A program made the position numbers and the translations under genes. A DNA stretch of 17,140 nt from Micavibrio sp. (lineage in GTDB: Bacteria > Pseudomonadota > Alphaproteobacteria > Micavibrionales > Micavibrionaceae): contig JAPJRC010000047.1 in assembly GCA_030824805.1 (NCBI GenBank), forward strand, positions 1-17,140. Reading direction: 5' to 3'. Shown piece by piece: positions 1-7,773 of the stretch (its first letter is position 1; each line of letters starts with the position of its first letter). A model generated the notes under the pieces. It made no database searches. It was not told the origin of the DNA and was given only the letters and a program-made list of their open reading frames with translations.

Positions 1-123
1 AATTATATTTATATTGATACGGTTGTTTTAATTGTAGAAATTCTAAGTTATTGAGAATTGCAATAGGTGAAAATAAGTTGTAATGTAGGAAAGGTTTAAA
101 ATGCGATTTTTGCGAGCGAGTTT
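1..123 (+). promoter_or_regulatory. AT-rich leader upstream of the relaxase operon
   Basis: This stretch is strongly A+T-rich compared with the relaxase gene that follows. It contains a perfect 6-bp inverted repeat, AATTCT at 39-44 and AGAATT at 54-59, with a 9-base loop. A strong Shine-Dalgarno run, AGGAAAGG at 87-94, sits six bases before an ATG at 101. A possible weak promoter is TTGCAA at 58-63, 17 bases, then TAATGT at 81-86, but the -10 match is poor. The region just upstream of a relaxase gene is a common place for oriT. I see an inverted repeat but cannot identify a nic site. The window begins here, so more regulatory sequence may lie to the left. Confidence 0.4.
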
Positions 124-130
124 ATGTTGA
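101..130 (+). other. Possible 9-codon leader peptide overlapping the relaxase start
   Basis: An ATG at 101 has a strong ribosome binding site (AGGAAAGG, 87-94, six-base spacing) and reads MRFLRASLC before a TGA at 128-130. The stop overlaps the relaxase start at 124 by seven bases, in another frame. The relaxase ATG itself has no good Shine-Dalgarno sequence. Ribosomes may therefore load on the mini-ORF and reach the relaxase by translational coupling. This could also be chance, with the ribosome binding site serving a start I have not identified. The peptide is too short to assess by similarity. Confidence 0.3.
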
Positions 131-2175
131 TCGATCGATTGCACAGCGCAGGTAAAGGAGCAGGATTGGAGAGCTACGGGCCTCTGATCGTGACGAAAGA
201 TACTGCGCGCAAAGCAATCTTTACGAAGCTCAATCGCGGCGGAGGGATGGCATCCGCCTCTTCAAACAAGAGAATGGTCCGCCGTGGTTTAATGACACGC
301 GGCAATTCCTTTGTCGGTTTTTCGTCCGGTCAGCGCGTCGTGGTGAAGGCCAGATATGTGAAGCACAAAGCTGGTGCCATGAGCGCGGGCGGGGGTGCGG
401 CCAGCCTTCGGGATCATCTGAAATACATTTCCAGGAATGAAGCCGGCAAGGATGGCGCGAAGGCCGTCCTGTTCAATGAGCAGGATGAGGGTTTGGACCG
501 GAAGGGGTTTCTGGAACTTTGCCAGAATGATCGTCACCACTGGCGCTTCATCATTTCACCGGAGAACGGCCACGAGATCGAGGACTTTCACGGCTATGTC
601 CGCGGGGTCATGAAGCTGGTCGAAAAAGATCTTCAAACATCCCTGACATGGACGGCCGCGGTCCACTACGACACGGACGATGTTCACGCCCATGTGATCG
701 TGCGAGGTGTGAATGATCGGGGCGAGGATCTGGTGATCGGTCAGGATTACGTTAAGGAAGGTTTCCGGCGCCGGGCGCAGGAAGTTGCAACCGAACTCCT
801 GGGCGAGCGGTCTTTGGACGAAATTCGAAAAAGCCAGGAGAAAGAGGTTGAGGCGCTACGGGTCACTTCCTTGGATCGGTTCATGGCAAATCAGATGGGC
901 GAGGGGCGGACACTGGACGTTCGCGCCAAGACCAATTTTGGAAAATCCATTTTCTACGAAGGCCTCATCAAAGGACGGCTGCGGTTTTTGGCCGCGTCGG
1001 GTCTGGCCGTCGAACAGCCGCCGGGGGTTTATATGCTCAAAAAAGATTATCAGGACGACCTTAGAGCGATCGCGCAGAAGAACGAGGCGGTCAAACGTCT
1101 GTACCCCAAAATTCAGGATCATGCGCGCCTCGATGGTCTGTCTGTCTATGTCATGAAAGACGGGCAGGGGCCGGAGGTCAGCGGCCGGATCGTGGACAAA
1201 GGCATCATGGACGAATTGTACGACCGTAAATATGTCGTGGTTGAAGATATGTCTGCCAAACTGCATTTTGTGGCGATTGGCGATGCCAGATCCTATGACA
1301 AGGCCGAGAAGGGGTCTTTGGTCACAATCAAACCGGGCACGCAAGCTACCGGCAAGGCTGACCAGAATATCAAGATGATCGCGGATATGAACGGCGGCAT
1401 TTACGATGCTGTGGTCCACAAGGCACATGTCGAGAACGAAATGAAATTCATTCCCGAAGAAGACAGGGAGCAGTATGTCGATTACCACTTGAAACGACTG
1501 GAAACGCTCGAGAAGAACGAGATCGTGAAGCCGATGGATGGCGGACGCTACGAGATTCCGGTCGATGTGATTGCTCAAGGCGAGGAACTGACCAAGAAAA
1601 TCAACGAGCGCGAGAAGAAACGTTACTATCCGCACATGAATGTTTTGAGCGCGGAGCCGGTCGAGCGTCTTGTTCATGCCGAGAAGAAAACATGGCTGGA
1701 CAAAGAATTGTTCAAACAGGCCAAAAAAGGACCATCTATACCTTACGATACCGGCGTGTCGCAGGCCTTGGCAGAGCGCCGCGATTGGCTGGTCAAGCAA
1801 GACCTGGCCTTTATCCAGTCGAACGGGGAATTTGCCCTGCGCGGGAAAGCCCTGCAGCAGCTCGATACGATGGAAGTCTATGCGGCCGGACGCAAGCTCG
1901 CCAAGAAATTCGGAGTGGAATTCAGCGATAAGCGGGTCAAGCTCGATCAACCTGTGCAGTATGGCGGTTTCGTCAAACTCGAAACCGGCACATGGGCGAT
2001 CGTATCGCAGGGCAAAGAGCTACAGCTGGCGCACGTCGATCGCGAACCGAAACTGGAGCGTGGCGATATGGCTGTCTTGAAACAGGCCGAAGGCAAGCTG
2101 GAATTGCAAAATGCACCTGCCCGCGCAAAATCGAAAGCTCGCACGAAAGACAAAGATCAGGAAATGGAGTTGTAA
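124..2175 (+). CDS. VirD2-like relaxase with DUF3363 domain
   Basis: Conjugative DNA relaxase of 683 residues. It nicks one strand at oriT, stays covalently bound to the 5' end and pilots the strand through the type IV secretion channel. The relaxase core is residues about 72-215. HLKYISR (98-104) corresponds to the VirD2 segment that carries the catalytic tyrosine, making Y101 the likely nucleophile. H181 with H188 and H190, in the context HYDTDDVHAHVIV, forms the metal-binding three-histidine motif. The rest, about 220-680, matches in layout the DUF3363 relaxases common in alphaproteobacteria, including the TSLDR segment after the core. The start at 124 is the first in-frame ATG after a stop at 97. 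A TTG at 166, with AAGGAG five bases before it, is an alternative. A ribbon-helix-helix-like gene follows three bases after the stop. Family assignment is secure; the exact start is less so. Confidence 0.92.
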   Translation: MLIDRLHSAGKGAGLESYGPLIVTKDTARKAIFTKLNRGGGMASASSNKRMVRRGLMTRGNSFVGFSSGQRVVVKARYVKHKAGAMSAGGGAASLRDHLKYISRNEAGKDGAKAVLFNEQDEGLDRKGFLELCQNDRHHWRFIISPENGHEIEDFHGYVRGVMKLVEKDLQTSLTWTAAVHYDTDDVHAHVIVRGVNDRGEDLVIGQDYVKEGFRRRAQEVATELLGERSLDEIRKSQEKEVEALRVTSLDRFMANQMGEGRTLDVRAKTNFGKSIFYEGLIKGRLRFLAASGLAVEQPPGVYMLKKDYQDDLRAIAQKNEAVKRLYPKIQDHARLDGLSVYVMKDGQGPEVSGRIVDKGIMDELYDRKYVVVEDMSAKLHFVAIGDARSYDKAEKGSLVTIKPGTQATGKADQNIKMIADMNGGIYDAVVHKAHVENEMKFIPEEDREQYVDYHLKRLETLEKNEIVKPMDGGRYEIPVDVIAQGEELTKKINEREKKRYYPHMNVLSAEPVERLVHAEKKTWLDKELFKQAKKGPSIPYDTGVSQALAERRDWLVKQDLAFIQSNGEFALRGKALQQLDTMEVYAAGRKLAKKFGVEFSDKRVKLDQPVQYGGFVKLETGTWAIVSQGKELQLAHVDREPKLERGDMAVLKQAEGKLELQNAPARAKSKARTKDKDQEMEL

Positions 2176-2178
2176 TCC

Positions 2179-2598
2179 ATGGCAAAAAAAGAAAAGCCGG
2201 TACAAAAGACAATGTATTGGGATGCGGATGTTTGGGATGCTTTAGAAAAGCATGACAAGCAGACAAAAACAAATAATATGACGGCAACGGCTAACGATGC
2301 TGTCCGTTTTGCACTATTCCCAGAATATCGTAGCGATCGTGACAAGGATGTAGTGAAGCTGATGCAGGATGTGCGGGCCTCATTATACGAACACCGGAAG
2401 AACACTGCGCGGGATCTCATGATTTTGCAGGAAGGACTTTTTCAGTTTGTGGATGTATTCTTCCAGCATACACATTCCATCCCCAAGGATGAGCTGGCCG
2501 CGGCGAAAGCACAGGCAAAAGCGCGGCTCGATGATTTTATGGAGCAGTTGGTTCGTAAGATGCAGGATCCTAAACGCCAAGCGAAGGAGAAAGAGTAA
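2179..2598 (+). CDS. Ribbon-helix-helix-like relaxase accessory protein
   Basis: A 139-residue protein three bases downstream of the relaxase, with GGAG at 2166-2169 as ribosome binding site. The N-terminus fits a ribbon-helix-helix (CopG/Arc-like) fold: a short strand (about 10-14, KTMYW), a helix (15-30, DADVWDALEKHDKQTK) and a second helix (35-46, TATANDAVRFAL). The remaining 90 residues are charged and predicted helical, with an Ala/Lys-rich end (about 105-139), perhaps for dimerisation. Small proteins of this kind beside relaxases often bind oriT as relaxosome accessory factors or repress the transfer operon, and I infer one of those roles. I do not recognise a specific named family. Its stop shares one base with the next start (TAATG). 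Confidence 0.6.
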   Translation: MAKKEKPVQKTMYWDADVWDALEKHDKQTKTNNMTATANDAVRFALFPEYRSDRDKDVVKLMQDVRASLYEHRKNTARDLMILQEGLFQFVDVFFQHTHSIPKDELAAAKAQAKARLDDFMEQLVRKMQDPKRQAKEKE

Positions 2599-2897
2599 TG
2601 GCCTTTTATAATGCTGGAACCCGTATCCTATCCAGTGATGAATATTACGCTGAACTCATTTTTAAATGGCGGTTGGCGTTGTTTGCTATCGGCGGATTCC
2701 TTACCGGGTTTGTCGTTCATGAATCTCTTCCCGCGGAATGGGAGAAAGCAATACGTTTTGCCCTTATCATCGCCGCGGGGTCTGCCGGCGGCGGCGTCCT
2801 GGCATATTTTGCGCGGGAGATTGAAGCGATGGCAGGATGGGCGGTACGATTAGGGGTATTGTTTGTGATTGCCGGTGTGATCTGGTCATTAATTTAA
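2598..2897 (+). CDS. Small three-helix inner-membrane protein, unknown function
   Basis: A 99-residue hydrophobic protein whose ATG overlaps the preceding stop by one base (TAATG). It has a good ribosome binding site, AAGGAG, near 2584, so it is translated with the relaxase and the ribbon-helix-helix protein. Three transmembrane segments are evident: about 24-41, 51-71 (Gly/Ala-rich, with AAGSAGGG) and 80-98. The N-terminal 20 residues are polar. No signal peptide or enzyme motif is visible. Its place at the end of a relaxosome operon suggests a membrane partner of the relaxosome or coupling protein, by analogy with small membrane proteins in other transfer regions. I do not recognise the family, and the function is unknown. 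Confidence 0.7.
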   Translation: MAFYNAGTRILSSDEYYAELIFKWRLALFAIGGFLTGFVVHESLPAEWEKAIRFALIIAAGSAGGGVLAYFAREIEAMAGWAVRLGVLFVIAGVIWSLI

Positions 2898-3077
2898 TAT
2901 GCTGGCTTGAGGCCGAAACCCGCGTGTTAAAAAAAATGATCTGCAAATTTTAGCCGCTTCTATTCCGATTTAATCAAGTAATGAAGACACTTAGATGATC
3001 TTAGCTTCTTAGGTATTTTGTTACTTGTTAGACATGAGTGCTGGAATTTTATATAATTTAGGACTATACCATGCTCC
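2898..3077 (+). promoter_or_regulatory. Intergenic regulatory region before the XRE regulator
   Basis: This 180-base A+T-rich gap follows the relaxase operon. I see no convincing rho-independent terminator for that operon; a run of A's near 2929-2937 has no stable stem. Three copies of CTTAG occur close together, at 2990-2994, 3000-3004 and 3008-3012, just upstream of the XRE promoter, and could be part of an operator. The near-consensus promoter is listed separately. Confidence 0.4.
3029..3057 (+). promoter_or_regulatory. Near-consensus sigma-70 promoter of the XRE regulator
   Basis: TAGACA at 3029-3034 (five of six to TTGACA), a 17-base spacer, then a perfect TATAAT at 3052-3057. The predicted transcript start is near 3064, only about 14 bases before the ATG at 3078. 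The mRNA would have almost no leader, and the only purine-rich patch is GGA at 3061-3063. This is the best promoter match that I found by eye in the window. Confidence 0.65.
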
Positions 3078-3749
3078 ATGCTTATCGATGCTGATCAGAT
3101 CCGCGCTGCGCGCGCGTTGAAAAACTGGAGTCAATCGGATCTTGCAGATCGCACAGGTCTGGCGGCTCCGACGATTGCCAACATAGAAACGGGTAAAACG
3201 ACACCTAGTCAAGCCACCCTTGAAAAGATTGTTGGTGCTTTTACTGTTAATGGCATTGAGTTCACCTCCAACGGCGTATCCAAGAAATGCGGTACAATTC
3301 TTATCCTGTCCAATAGTAAGGATTTTGAGCAGTTTTATAATCTTGTTTATCAAGTGGCAAACGAAGGGAGCGCTCCGATTGTCGCCTGCCACGTTGATGA
3401 AAGGATATTTGACAGTCTGGTTGATCCGTCTTTCGATCATTATCACATGAACAGAATGGAAAAAATAAGAAGAAGGATTGATTTTAAAATTCTGGTGAAA
3501 GAAGGCGATACATATCTTCCGGCAGATAGATATGCTTCTTATCGCTGGCTTGATGAGAAGCTATTCGGTGATACGCCTTTCTATGTTTTTGGTGATTATC
3601 TGGCCTTCGTCATAACAGCCAAAGAACCAAGTATCCTTTTAATGAAAAACCAAGCCTACGCGGATCTCTATAGAATGAAATTTGCTTATCATTGGAAGAA
3701 AGCCAAGGCACCGATTTTACCCAAGAACGGTAGAAAGAAAACCGCCTGA
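3078..3749 (+). CDS. XRE-family regulator with C-terminal TrmB-effector-like domain
   Basis: A 223-residue DNA-binding protein. Residues 7-62 form a classic XRE helix-turn-helix (QIRAARALKNWSQSDLA, then PTIANIETGKTTPS and a GIEF end). Residues 70-207 are a separate domain, beginning with a strand-rich segment (CGTILILSN) and ending in a block like the C-terminal effector part of TrmB-type regulators: KIRRRIDFKIL at 129-139, GDTYL at 143-147, then a YVFGDYLAFVI strand pair and a helix ending in HW at 205-206. The same block occurs in the partial gene at the right edge of this window. It probably binds a ligand or partner and controls nearby transfer genes, which is inferred. It is transcribed toward virD4, with two bases between the stop codons. 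A basic tail (216-221) ends the protein. It is more A+T-rich than the T4SS genes. Confidence 0.82.
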   Translation: MLIDADQIRAARALKNWSQSDLADRTGLAAPTIANIETGKTTPSQATLEKIVGAFTVNGIEFTSNGVSKKCGTILILSNSKDFEQFYNLVYQVANEGSAPIVACHVDERIFDSLVDPSFDHYHMNRMEKIRRRIDFKILVKEGDTYLPADRYASYRWLDEKLFGDTPFYVFGDYLAFVITAKEPSILLMKNQAYADLYRMKFAYHWKKAKAPILPKNGRKKTA

Positions 3750-3751
3750 TT

Positions 3752-5608
3752 TTATTTAAAAGCATTTCGCAAAACATCTATGATCGCGTCTGTTTCACCA
3801 TCTTCCTCTTCATTTTGCCCCTGTTCCCTATGAAAATCTAAAATCTCGTCGCGCAAGGCATCGCTCATATTTGCGGATTGCTTCGGTTTCAAAGGGTCGT
3901 TTTTGAAGATATCGAGCTGGTTTGGATCCGGCTCCTGCTTTTGGCTGCTTGATTCTTTGGGAATATCAAATTCAGGGATCATGTGATCGACAATTTTAAG
4001 ATTTGGCACATCAGGCGGCGGCAATAGCCTTTTGGCAAAATTTGCGTCTTTGTAATAGGCGATCTTTTTGGCGCGCACCGGGTATGAGGCTTCTGTAATA
4101 ATGATTTCCTCGTGCTTCGGTAGTTGTTTGACCTTTTCTTTGGAAATCAAGGGCCGCGCGCGGAAGCTGGTATTCTTGCTAGGGGATTCATATTTGAAAG
4201 AATTCTTCTTCGACGTTGAAACGGTCTTAACCGTTCTCTCGCCGCATGAATTGCTGACATAATTTGCTGTTTCAAGATCATTGGCGGAAAAGAATATCTG
4301 GTGGGCGCAGCAGGATAGGATACCGTCCCGCTTGTCCTTGCCGTATGTATCATCGAGCCATTTCAATCCCTGCACCACGGCCATGACGCGGCAATTATAG
4401 CCGCCTAAAAGCGTGAAGGCGGAGGTCATGGATTTCATTTCGCCTAGCATGTGGAATTCGTCCATCATGAGAAGCACTTTATAAGGCTCGGTTTCATCCG
4501 GTTCTATTAAGGAGAGCGTCGTGATAACCTGCTCGAAGAATATCCGCAACAGAGGAGCGAGCGTCTGAATCTGACCCGTCAAAACGCCAACATAAACGGC
4601 CATCCGTTTTTTTCGCATATCGGAAATGGAGAAATCACTGGCAGAAGTGGCCGCGTCGATCACAGGGTTATCCCAAAGATTGATGGCCTGGTTCAAAGAG
4701 GATTTTACCCCGCTTCGCTCTTTTGCGGCCTTGTTCGCAAAATTCATCAGGGACTTCTTGATCGTTGAAGACAATTCGGGATGTTTGGATACGATATGGC
4801 GGCAAATATCCCCTAGATCCTGCTCGGTTCCCAAAAGCCGGTTTATAGCGCCGATGGTGGACGGCATGGTATTGCTTTCCATGACATAGAGTGCAAGACC
4901 GACGAACAGGGCGCGCGCTTCGGAAGCCCAAACAGGATCGCTCTTTACAGGGTCTTTAATCAGGATATTGGCAATAATCTGGATATCGCTAATCCGTTGA
5001 TACGGGTCTTTGCTGACGCCATCGAGCGGATTGTAGCGGTGCGATTTGCCGTTTTGGTCTAACGGGGACCACATGAAAACATCATGGCCGTGTTCTTTTC
5101 TGAATCCGGCCGTCTTTCTGAAATTCTCATGCTTGATATCCAGACATATAATGGAGTCGGGCCAGTTCAGAAGATTTGGCACGACAATTCCGATTCCTTT
5201 ACCGCTACGCGTTGGAGCTATTATTATGCAATGCGTTGGCGTATCGCTGATCAGATATTTTCCTTTATATTTCCCCAAAATCAGCCCCTCGCGCGCGAAC
5301 AGGCCCGCGTTGTGGATTTCTTGCCAGGTCGCCCAATGCGCGTCGCCAAATTCTGGCTCTCTTTTTATAAAGAAGCTTATGATCATGCCGGCCATAAGGA
5401 TATGTGGGACAGCTAGAGAGATCAGGAAGCGGGATTTTATGCGCGGGTCATTAAGATAAGGCAGGTTTGACCAGATTGACCACGGCATGGCGGCCTCAAT
5501 GTTCTGCCCGGCCCATCCCATATATATTACCGATGCGAGATAAGACGCTGTGATCAGGGCGAATAGGATACTTATGGTGATGAAAGCACCTTGATTTCTG
5601 AACATCAT
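3752..5608 (-). CDS. Type IV coupling protein VirD4/TraG
   Basis: Coupling ATPase of 618 residues. It recruits the relaxase-DNA complex and feeds it to the VirB channel at the inner membrane. Two N-terminal membrane segments, about 9-30 and 62-80, precede the cytosolic ATPase. Walker A is APTRSGKG at 131-138, followed by the family's PNLL segment and DIKHE at 157-161. Walker B is LLMMDEF, with D383 and E384. Residues about 555-618 are a polar, acidic tail (EEEDGE near the end), probably the substrate-docking end. Its ATG overlaps the virB11 stop (ATGA), so it is the last gene of the virB operon. It converges on the XRE gene. Length and motifs are typical and nothing looks broken. Confidence 0.96.
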   Translation of the reverse strand: MMFRNQGAFITISILFALITASYLASVIYMGWAGQNIEAAMPWSIWSNLPYLNDPRIKSRFLISLAVPHILMAGMIISFFIKREPEFGDAHWATWQEIHNAGLFAREGLILGKYKGKYLISDTPTHCIIIAPTRSGKGIGIVVPNLLNWPDSIICLDIKHENFRKTAGFRKEHGHDVFMWSPLDQNGKSHRYNPLDGVSKDPYQRISDIQIIANILIKDPVKSDPVWASEARALFVGLALYVMESNTMPSTIGAINRLLGTEQDLGDICRHIVSKHPELSSTIKKSLMNFANKAAKERSGVKSSLNQAINLWDNPVIDAATSASDFSISDMRKKRMAVYVGVLTGQIQTLAPLLRIFFEQVITTLSLIEPDETEPYKVLLMMDEFHMLGEMKSMTSAFTLLGGYNCRVMAVVQGLKWLDDTYGKDKRDGILSCCAHQIFFSANDLETANYVSNSCGERTVKTVSTSKKNSFKYESPSKNTSFRARPLISKEKVKQLPKHEEIIITEASYPVRAKKIAYYKDANFAKRLLPPPDVPNLKIVDHMIPEFDIPKESSSQKQEPDPNQLDIFKNDPLKPKQSANMSDALRDEILDFHREQGQNEEEDGETDAIIDVLRNAFK

Positions 5609-6615
5609 GGATACCAGACTTCGGATATAATCCTTTTTCCGCCAATTCTTTTGAGTTGCACGACCACATCCACGATCGAGCGAATGTAGTCCATGATCTG
5701 ATCGTTCTGCAGGCCAAGGTTGGCTTGCATGACCATCAGGGCAATTTGCTTGAAGGCGCCGTGGGGCGTATCGGCGTGAACGGTGGTTATGGATCCGGGG
5801 TGGCCGGTGTTTACGGCGCGCAAGAACGTATAGGCCTCTTTACCCCGCAGCTCACCAAGCAGAATCCTATCAGGGCGAAGACGCAAAGAGGCTTCCAAAA
5901 GGCTTTGAATTGTTACTTCCGCAATACCTTGTTCGCCTTTGGAAGCAAGCAGGGGAACATGGTTTTGATGAATAGGTTTGATTTCCGGCGTATCTTCGAT
6001 CGTGATTATCCGTTCTTCGGGATCAATCTCTTTCAAGATGGCGTTCAGGAGGGTCGTTTTTCCCGTTGAGGTTCCGCCGGAAATAATGATGTTCTTTTTC
6101 GATTTTGCCGCCAGAGCAATAAATTGATAAAAATTCTTTTGTTCCGCCAGGGCGCGCAGCTGCGCGTTATGGGGTTTCAAATCTGAATCATTGACCCAAT
6201 CGACGGCATCGAAAGCCCCTGCGTTCGCATAATCGGCCAAGTCCATATCCTTTACGACCTGTTTTCTGATCGAAAGGACGATGCCATTTAACGTCGCGGG
6301 CGGCATGATAACCTGTACACGCTCACCTGTCGGTAGGGAGGCAGAGAGAAGGGGGTTTTGTAAATTGATGGCCTGTCCGGTCGTATTTGCAATCTGCCGC
6401 GCCAGACGCATCATGTGGTCTTTCGTAATATCGGCACAGTCAATTTTTTCCATTGAAGGATTTCCGGCGCGCTCTATCCAGAGTTCGCCGGAACGGTTGA
6501 CGCAAATTTCAGCTATCTCAGGATCATCCAGATAGACTTTAAATATATCGAGATAACGCTGCAGGAAAACCTTGTCGGTAGGCTGGTCGTCCTGATTGGC
6601 TACTTGCGGTTTCAT
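5605..6615 (-). CDS. VirB11 traffic ATPase of the T4SS
   Basis: Hexameric ATPase of 336 residues on the cytoplasmic face of the inner membrane. It energises pilus assembly and substrate transfer together with VirB4. The N-terminal domain is about 1-140. Walker A is GGTSTGKT at 180-187, followed by the ITIEDTPE Asp box (204-211), Walker B GELRG (254-258) and the His box NTGHPGS (269-275) with H280. The start lies two bases after the virB10 stop, with GAGAG as ribosome binding site. All catalytic motifs are intact. Confidence 0.97.
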   Translation of the reverse strand: MKPQVANQDDQPTDKVFLQRYLDIFKVYLDDPEIAEICVNRSGELWIERAGNPSMEKIDCADITKDHMMRLARQIANTTGQAINLQNPLLSASLPTGERVQVIMPPATLNGIVLSIRKQVVKDMDLADYANAGAFDAVDWVNDSDLKPHNAQLRALAEQKNFYQFIALAAKSKKNIIISGGTSTGKTTLLNAILKEIDPEERIITIEDTPEIKPIHQNHVPLLASKGEQGIAEVTIQSLLEASLRLRPDRILLGELRGKEAYTFLRAVNTGHPGSITTVHADTPHGAFKQIALMVMQANLGLQNDQIMDYIRSIVDVVVQLKRIGGKRIISEVWYP

Positions 6616-6617
6616 AT

Positions 6618-7763
6618 TTACTCTCTTGGCATATTCCCTGCCACTTGCGAGAAATCGAGATCCTTGCCTACGAAGACTTTGATCCTTTTTCCTTGATCGA
6701 CATGGATGGTCGGCGGAATGGCGATAGAGTTTTCCAGTGCGATTTCTGACGCTCTTGAGAAATCATCCCCTGTTTCGAGGGCCACCGTCGCGGAATCCGT
6801 ATCATCCATGGCGTTTACCCCGATTTTCAGGCCTGCATCGATCATGGAAAGCAGGACAGAGGAGCCAAAACGCTCGAAGAAGTGCGTATCGATTTCTCCA
6901 TCAAGGCCCGAACGACCCAAAGCGTCCGTTCCGTAAGAGCCGATATTGACGCTCACGCCATCATTCCTGATCATCCGGTTCCAAATCACAAACACACGGC
7001 TTTGGCCGCGCACAACACCGGACTTGTATCGGCCGACCAGTTTAGATCCTTGCGGGATGAGCAAGTGCGATCCATCGAAGGAATATACATCCTCGCTGAT
7101 AACAGCACGCACCATGCCCGGAAGATCGCTTTGAATGGCCGTTTCCAGAATTCCGCTGATCATCGTCCCTTGCGCGATCAGGCTGTTCAGATTTTGGAGT
7201 TGGTTGGCCGTGGCCGTTTCCACTTCAAGATTGGCGTTCTGATTAGCAAAGGCGACATTGGGATCTTCGCCGCCAAGCAAAGTTCCACTTCCGCCAGTGG
7301 TCTGACCTGCTGCAGATGAAGAAGTGGCACCGCCACCGGCCTGATCATAGATCATCTGCGGGGAGGCGATCCGTTGTTCCATGCGCTTTTTTTGCTCTTG
7401 GGCCATCCGCAAAGCTTCTTGCTGCATTGCCAATTCATGTTGCGCCGCAAGCGGGTCATACTCTTGAACAGGGCCGGCAGGCTGGAGTTCTTGTTGGGGT
7501 TCCGCTGGCGCAGGTTCGATATACGGCGTGGACGTCGCACCGGCATTTTTAAAGGAGATTTCCTCGGCCTGCACGAAAGACTTCGGTTCGCCTTTTTTCA
7601 TCCCATCGATAACGACGAACACGATAGCAATTGCCACGAACACGAGAAATATACCGCCGATGATATATTGTTTCGTTGTGGTGGCCGCTACAGAAGGAAT
7701 ACCCCGATCAGCCGGATTTGCGGGTTGTTCTTCCCTAGGTTTTTCAAAAATTTCATCATCCAT
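6618..7763 (-). CDS. VirB10 channel scaffold protein
   Basis: A 381-residue protein that spans the inner membrane and reaches the outer membrane, forming the core complex with VirB9 and the VirB7 lipoprotein. A short cytoplasmic N-terminus (1-33) is followed by a single membrane segment (34-52). A Pro/Glu/Gln-rich periplasmic linker (about 75-175) includes a Gly/Ser-rich patch. The conserved TrbI/VirB10 beta-barrel domain runs to the end and closes with the typical KDLDFSQV. The stop is two bases before virB11. It starts ten bases after the virB9 stop with a weak ribosome binding site, so coupling to virB9 translation is likely. Confidence 0.95.
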   Translation of the reverse strand: MDDEIFEKPREEQPANPADRGIPSVAATTTKQYIIGGIFLVFVAIAIVFVVIDGMKKGEPKSFVQAEEISFKNAGATSTPYIEPAPAEPQQELQPAGPVQEYDPLAAQHELAMQQEALRMAQEQKKRMEQRIASPQMIYDQAGGGATSSSAAGQTTGGSGTLLGGEDPNVAFANQNANLEVETATANQLQNLNSLIAQGTMISGILETAIQSDLPGMVRAVISEDVYSFDGSHLLIPQGSKLVGRYKSGVVRGQSRVFVIWNRMIRNDGVSVNIGSYGTDALGRSGLDGEIDTHFFERFGSSVLLSMIDAGLKIGVNAMDDTDSATVALETGDDFSRASEIALENSIAIPPTIHVDQGKRIKVFVGKDLDFSQVAGNMPRE

Positions 7764-7773
7764 GGAAATCAGC

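Noticed and set aside
856..1950. Long minus-strand open frame of 364 codons inside the relaxase gene
   Set aside because: It lies wholly within the relaxase coding sequence, has no recognisable domain and no ribosome binding site context, and is explained as a shadow of the well-supported plus-strand gene.
3021..3446. Minus-strand open frame opposite the XRE regulator
   Set aside because: It overlaps the helix-turn-helix coding region and has no motif; the plus-strand gene is clearly real.
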